Program-made: the position numbers and the translations under genes
Shown: positions 61,357 through 64,000 of the stretch, in pieces
How the letters are laid out: every line of letters begins with the position of its first letter
How positions within the stretch are numbered: position 1 is the stretch's first letter
Source: Streptomyces sp. NRRL B-3428
GTDB taxonomy: Bacteria > Actinomycetota > Actinomycetes > Streptomycetales > Streptomycetaceae
Direction: 5' to 3'
DNA length: 64,000 nt
NCBI GenBank assembly: GCA_000721375.1
Contig: JOGW01000011.1
Span: forward strand, 1 to 64,000
The notes under the pieces: model-generated
What the model saw: only the letters and a program-made list of their open reading frames with translations
Databases searched by the model: none
Told to the model about the DNA's origin: nothing

Positions 61357-62235
61357 GTGCGTGAGCTTGTCCGGACACCGGACGGTCGGCAGATCAGGAT
61401 CGAGATCTCGGGCGATCCACGCGGCCGGCCCGTCTTCCTGCTGCACGGCATGCCCGGCAGCAGGGTCGGCCCGCGCCCGCGCGGCATGTTCCTCTACCAG
61501 CGCGGCACCCGGCTGATCAGCTACGACCGTCCCGGCTACGGAGGCTCGGACCGATTACCCGGCCGCAGCGTCGCCGACGTCGTCCACGATGTCGCCGTCG
61601 TCGCCGACGCCCTGCAACTGGACCGTTTCGCGGTCGCGGGCCGCTCCGGCGGCGCCCCGCACGCCCTCGCCTGCGCCGCGCTGCTGCCGGGCCGCGTGAC
61701 CCGCGCCGCCGCACTCGTGGGCCTCGCCCCGAGGGACGCGGAGGGCCTCGACTGGTTCGCCGGCATGGCTCCCTCCAACGTCAGAGAATTCCGCACCGCC
61801 TTCACGGACCCCGAGCGCTTCGTGACCCGCCTCATCCCGCGCTCCGCCGAGATCCGCAGCAACCCGGCCCAGCTCCTGGAGGAACTGCGCGCCGAACTGA
61901 CCGACGACGACCGCCAGATCGTCTCGGACCTCTCGATCCGCTCGATGCTGCTGCGCAACTACCGCGAGGCCCTGCGCACCTCTCCGTACGGCTGGATCGA
62001 CGACGTCCTCGCGGTCACCGGCCCCTGGGGCTTCGACCCGTCCGAGATCCGCATCCCGGTCCTGCTCTGGCACGGCGCGAAGGACGTCTTCTCCCCCGCC
62101 TCACACTCCTCCTGGATGGCGGAACGCATCCCCCAGGCCACGGTGGTCGTGGAACCGGCCGCGGCCCACTTCGCGGCGCTGCGGGCGCTGCCTGCGGTGT
62201 TGGGGTGGCTGGTGGCGGATGGGCCGGCCGCGTAA
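61357..62235 (+). CDS. Alpha/beta hydrolase
   Basis: A 292-residue cytoplasmic hydrolase. Oxyanion loop VFLLHGMPGSRVG, LISYDRPGYGGSD, nucleophile elbow FAVAGRSGGAPHALA (Ser in GRSGG), acid DVFSP and C-terminal His in AAAHFAAL complete the triad. GTG start with GGGGGAGG upstream. Lies 196 bases after fxsT; whether it belongs to the Fxs system is unclear. Substrate unknown. Confidence 0.9.
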   Translation: MRELVRTPDGRQIRIEISGDPRGRPVFLLHGMPGSRVGPRPRGMFLYQRGTRLISYDRPGYGGSDRLPGRSVADVVHDVAVVADALQLDRFAVAGRSGGAPHALACAALLPGRVTRAAALVGLAPRDAEGLDWFAGMAPSNVREFRTAFTDPERFVTRLIPRSAEIRSNPAQLLEELRAELTDDDRQIVSDLSIRSMLLRNYREALRTSPYGWIDDVLAVTGPWGFDPSEIRIPVLLWHGAKDVFSPASHSSWMAERIPQATVVVEPAAAHFAALRALPAVLGWLVADGPAA

Positions 62236-62240
62236 AACCG

Positions 62241-62273
62241 GAGCCCCTGTGGCGGGGTTCCCCCGCCGGGGCT
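62241..62273 (+). terminator. Hairpin terminator after the hydrolase gene
   Basis: AGCCCC-TGT-GGCGGGG-TTC-CCCCGCC-GGGGCTT forms a stem with a 3-base bulge, beginning 5 bases past the hydrolase stop. Confidence 0.7.
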
Positions 62274-62312
62274 TCGCCGTGTTCAGCGCGCCAAGCACAG
62301 TGCCCCAGGCCC

Positions 62313-62480
62313 GTGGGCTCTCGCTCCGAGCTCACCAGCTGCGCCTACCGCCAGGTCCGGGCCCACGTCCTCACCGAGTCCGACGTCTGCGGCCTCTGCG
62401 GCCTCTGCGGCCTCTGCGGCCACGGCAACGCCGACGACTGGCAACCTTCGTGCTACCCGGCTTCGGATGACTGGTCCTAG
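62313..62480 (+). pseudogene. Truncated HNH-endonuclease-like remnant
   Basis: A 55-codon frame (GTG start) reads YRQVRAHVLTESDVCGLCG, like the N-terminal helix and first zinc knuckle of HNH nucleases. A 9-bp repeat has then triplicated the GLC motif, and the expected AD-x-VDH catalytic stretch is missing before the TAG. It is therefore a fragment of a phage/mobile-type HNH gene. Confidence 0.5.
62391..62417 (+). repeat. Three tandem 9-bp repeats
   Basis: GGCCTCTGC three times, encoding Gly-Leu-Cys repeats in the HNH-like fragment; probably slippage in a decaying gene. Confidence 0.75.
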
Positions 62481-63010
62481 CAGGCCTCTTGAGCTCCGTC
62501 TTCGAACTCGGCTTGGCTCATGGCGCCTCGACTGGTGAACACGTGTCCCGGCTGCAAGCCAGCAAGGTCCTTGGTGTCGAACGTGACGGAGCCGTTGTAG
62601 ACATAGTTCTGGCTCGGGTCCGCGATGGTCAGCTCGTACACGTAGCTGTCTTGAAGAGTCCGTGGTCCCCGGAATTCGATCTCCCACTGAGCGGGTGGCG
62701 TCAGCAGCGGGAAGTCCACGGCCGCGTGGGCTCCACGGGCACGCCAGCCGATCCAAGCATCTTCCGCTTCGCCGTCCTGGGTCTCCGCATCATCCGTCGC
62801 AGCGTCCGTGGGTTGCTCCAGAGTTCCTCTCAACCAAGGCCCGCGAACTTGGCCGTCGCCGTCACAGGTTCGGACGAGAGCCTGCGCAACGTTGTGCTCG
62901 TCGACGTAGACGCCGACGAGCATGCGTTCCTCCGGTGAGCAGCCAGACAGCGACATCGCTGTTACGACGCAGGCCAGTGCTGCGACGGATCGCCGGATCG
63001 AAGTCCTCAT
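62477..63010 (-). CDS. Hypothetical lipoprotein
   Basis: A 177-residue protein with a lipoprotein signal (VVTAMSLSGCSPEE, Cys24). The mature part has an N-terminal beta-strand with VGVYVDEHNVAQALVRTCDG, an acidic loop DAATDDAETQDGEAEDAW, and QWEIEFRGPRTLQDSYVYEL. Overlaps the HNH fragment's end by 4 bases. No family recognised; codon bias is weaker than the window average, suggesting acquired DNA. Confidence 0.72.
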   Translation of the reverse strand: MRTSIRRSVAALACVVTAMSLSGCSPEERMLVGVYVDEHNVAQALVRTCDGDGQVRGPWLRGTLEQPTDAATDDAETQDGEAEDAWIGWRARGAHAAVDFPLLTPPAQWEIEFRGPRTLQDSYVYELTIADPSQNYVYNGSVTFDTKDLAGLQPGHVFTSRGAMSQAEFEDGAQEAC

Positions 63011-63088
63011 CGCTCCCCCTTCGACCCGCCTCGGGTCACCACGCGCACTTCGACTCGCGCGACCTGCCCATGGTTGCGGAACGGGTGG

Positions 63089-63238
63089 TCACATGTAGAT
63101 CTCATTGATCCGGAATGCCATCTCGGATGCGGCCCGTACGGTCGTACTGCCCTCAGGCAATGCGTAGTTGACGAGCACCGGGTACGTGCCGGACGCCGTC
63201 ACCGTGCCGTGCTTCTCTGTCGCCGAGGTCGAGGTCAC
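63089..63238 (-). pseudogene. C-terminal fragment of an unknown gene
   Basis: A minus-strand stretch of 49 codons reads like a natural protein end (TVTASGTYPVLVNYALPEGS, FRINEIYM, stop), but an in-frame TAG lies directly before it at 63239-63241. Sequence upstream belongs to a different fragment, so the gene was cut at about 63240. Confidence 0.4.
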
Positions 63239-63241
63239 CTA

Positions 63242-63400
63242 CAGGCCGCGATCGAAGCGGCCCGCGGCGGCCCCGGCGAGCTCGCACTTGGCGCTCTCGC
63301 GGACGACCTGTACCTCATCCGCATGCGGGCCTACCGCTGGTACGTGCACCAGGACACCCACACGCCCCGTCTCCCCGCTCGACACCTGTCAATCCGTGAC
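63242..63400 (+). pseudogene. Internal fragment of an unknown gene
   Basis: On the plus strand one frame reads AAIEAARGGPGELALGALAD, then DLYLIRMRAYRWYVHQDTHT, with protein-like composition and no start codon context or upstream continuation. It joins the previous fragment at about 63240, a likely recombination junction. Confidence 0.35.
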
Positions 63401-63937
63401 GCGCCACGGCGGGGGCCACGGAACCTCATGCCTGATCCGGGTTCCCTGGACTCCGAGGTCGTGCCGCGCCGCCAACAGGAAGTTGTTGTGCGCCTCTCGG
63501 AACTCGATGTACGCCTCATCCCATGTGGCGATCCCGGTCGTCGGGATGCCGCAGGCCAGGTACTCGAGGTGCCAAAGGGCGTAGTTCAGCTTGACCACAG
63601 CAGTGTTTGCCTCGACATCGCCGAGAAGCCAGAGAGACTCTGCCAGCGCCGACCGACGAGTTTCTACTGCTGCGACTGCCTCTAGTGCGGGTCCGGTCGG
63701 TGCCAAAGCGACCGAGCCTGCGGCGATGCCCCGAGCGATGGCCATCTGGCGGTACTGGTTGCTGAGCTCTTTGACCACGTAGGCGTATTCCGAGTAGGCG
63801 CTGAGGCGCCGCTCATCCCACCGAACGGACTGCTGACGGTTCCAACGAGTGCGCTCGTTCATCGCCGATACGACGAACGACACTGCCGCACCTGTCGCGA
63901 CACCTATCAGCGTCAGCACCTGACTCGTGATCTCCAC
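63389..63937 (-). CDS. Hypothetical membrane-anchored protein
   Basis: A 182-residue protein with one N-terminal membrane helix (QVLTLIGVATGAAVSFVVSA), then a mostly helical cytoplasmic domain (WNRQQSVRWDERRLSAYSEYAY, AVAAVETRRSALAESLWLLG, WDEAYIEFREAHNNFLLAAR). The single-helix plus WDERRLxAYxEY layout is common among streptomycete mobile-region proteins of unknown role. Last gene in the window; 63 bases follow without a feature. Confidence 0.75.
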   Translation of the reverse strand: MEITSQVLTLIGVATGAAVSFVVSAMNERTRWNRQQSVRWDERRLSAYSEYAYVVKELSNQYRQMAIARGIAAGSVALAPTGPALEAVAAVETRRSALAESLWLLGDVEANTAVVKLNYALWHLEYLACGIPTTGIATWDEAYIEFREAHNNFLLAARHDLGVQGTRIRHEVPWPPPWRVTD

Positions 63938-64000
63938 CGCGTCCCCCTCGAAGCAGCCTGCGTTCCCGCACGGGTCCTACCCTCTGTCCGCGGCATGACA

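Noticed and set aside
1..64000. Search for tRNA, rRNA, insertion sequences, integrase and attachment sites
   Set aside because: No tRNA cloverleaf, transposase, integrase or terminal repeats could be recognised by reading, so no mobile element is claimed despite the fragments at both ends.

Overview
The window is typical Streptomyces (or very close actinobacterial) chromosome. GC is high with strong third-position bias, and 4-base start/stop overlaps are frequent. There is a DUF397 / XRE-DUF5753 / HATPase regulatory triad, an MreB-like mbl gene, and a malonyl-CoA synthetase that matches my memory of Streptomyces coelicolor MatB (SCO2444). The S. coelicolor Mbl homologue (SCO2451) lies a few genes from matB there, as it does here. 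I saw no rRNA, tRNA, CRISPR array or insertion sequence.

Layout. (1) 1-4.0 kb: the 3' end of a large polymorphic toxin with a nuclease-like tip, an overlapping candidate immunity gene, a pentapeptide-repeat protein and two frame-broken gene remnants. (2) 4.0-10.3 kb: stress and redox genes (VOC protein, Ohr, quinone-reductase-like enzyme, MarR and AraC regulators, zinc-type oxidoreductase). (3) 10.3-12.9 kb: a PucR regulator coupled to a 49-residue membrane peptide, and a DUF3068 envelope protein. (4) 13.2-24.2 kb: a tightly packed eight-gene cell-surface operon built around a 1,620-residue AftD/DUF3367-type membrane glycosyltransferase, with a GT4 glycosyltransferase, three methyltransferases, a condensation-fold acyltransferase, a DMT-type transporter and a Trm112-like protein. 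(5) 24.3-34.2 kb: mixed genes, including two tandem units of a C39-like secreted protein followed by a lipoprotein, the second C39 copy being frame-broken, and a secreted lipase. (6) 34.4-37.2 kb: matB plus a fused carboxyltransferase. (7) 37.4-46.0 kb: a 19-residue peptide unit, then a four-gene biological-conflict module (Trypco1, trypsin-VMAP, MoxR ATPase, giant SAV_2336-type regulator). (8) 46.0-50.5 kb: an MFS exporter, mbl, a small membrane protein and a GAF histidine kinase. (9) 50.6-52.0 kb: a convergent SLOG/SLATT pair. (10) 52.2-61.2 kb: a complete FxSxx-COOH (Fxs) peptide system: a divergent 58-residue precursor ending FDSAL, a radical SAM maturase fused to an AAC(3)-like domain, a TIR-like protein, and a ParA/TIR/NB-ARC/TPR giant. 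(11) 61.3-64 kb: an alpha/beta hydrolase, then gene fragments and small hypothetical genes at a recombination-scarred edge.

The most interesting part is 37-61 kb. Three different predicted conflict or signalling modules (VMAP/MoxR/SAV_2336, SLOG/SLATT and Fxs) sit close together, interleaved with ordinary chromosomal genes. The VMAP module is preceded by a 22-bp tandem direct repeat and a separate micropeptide gene. Several of the large proteins carry enzyme folds whose catalytic residues appear lost: a pseudokinase and pseudo-HAD in the SAV_2336 protein, an apparently inactivated HExxH region in FxsB, and a degenerate ATPase domain in the GAF kinase. This suggests sensing or scaffold roles. 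All family assignments come from reading motifs; no database search was run.
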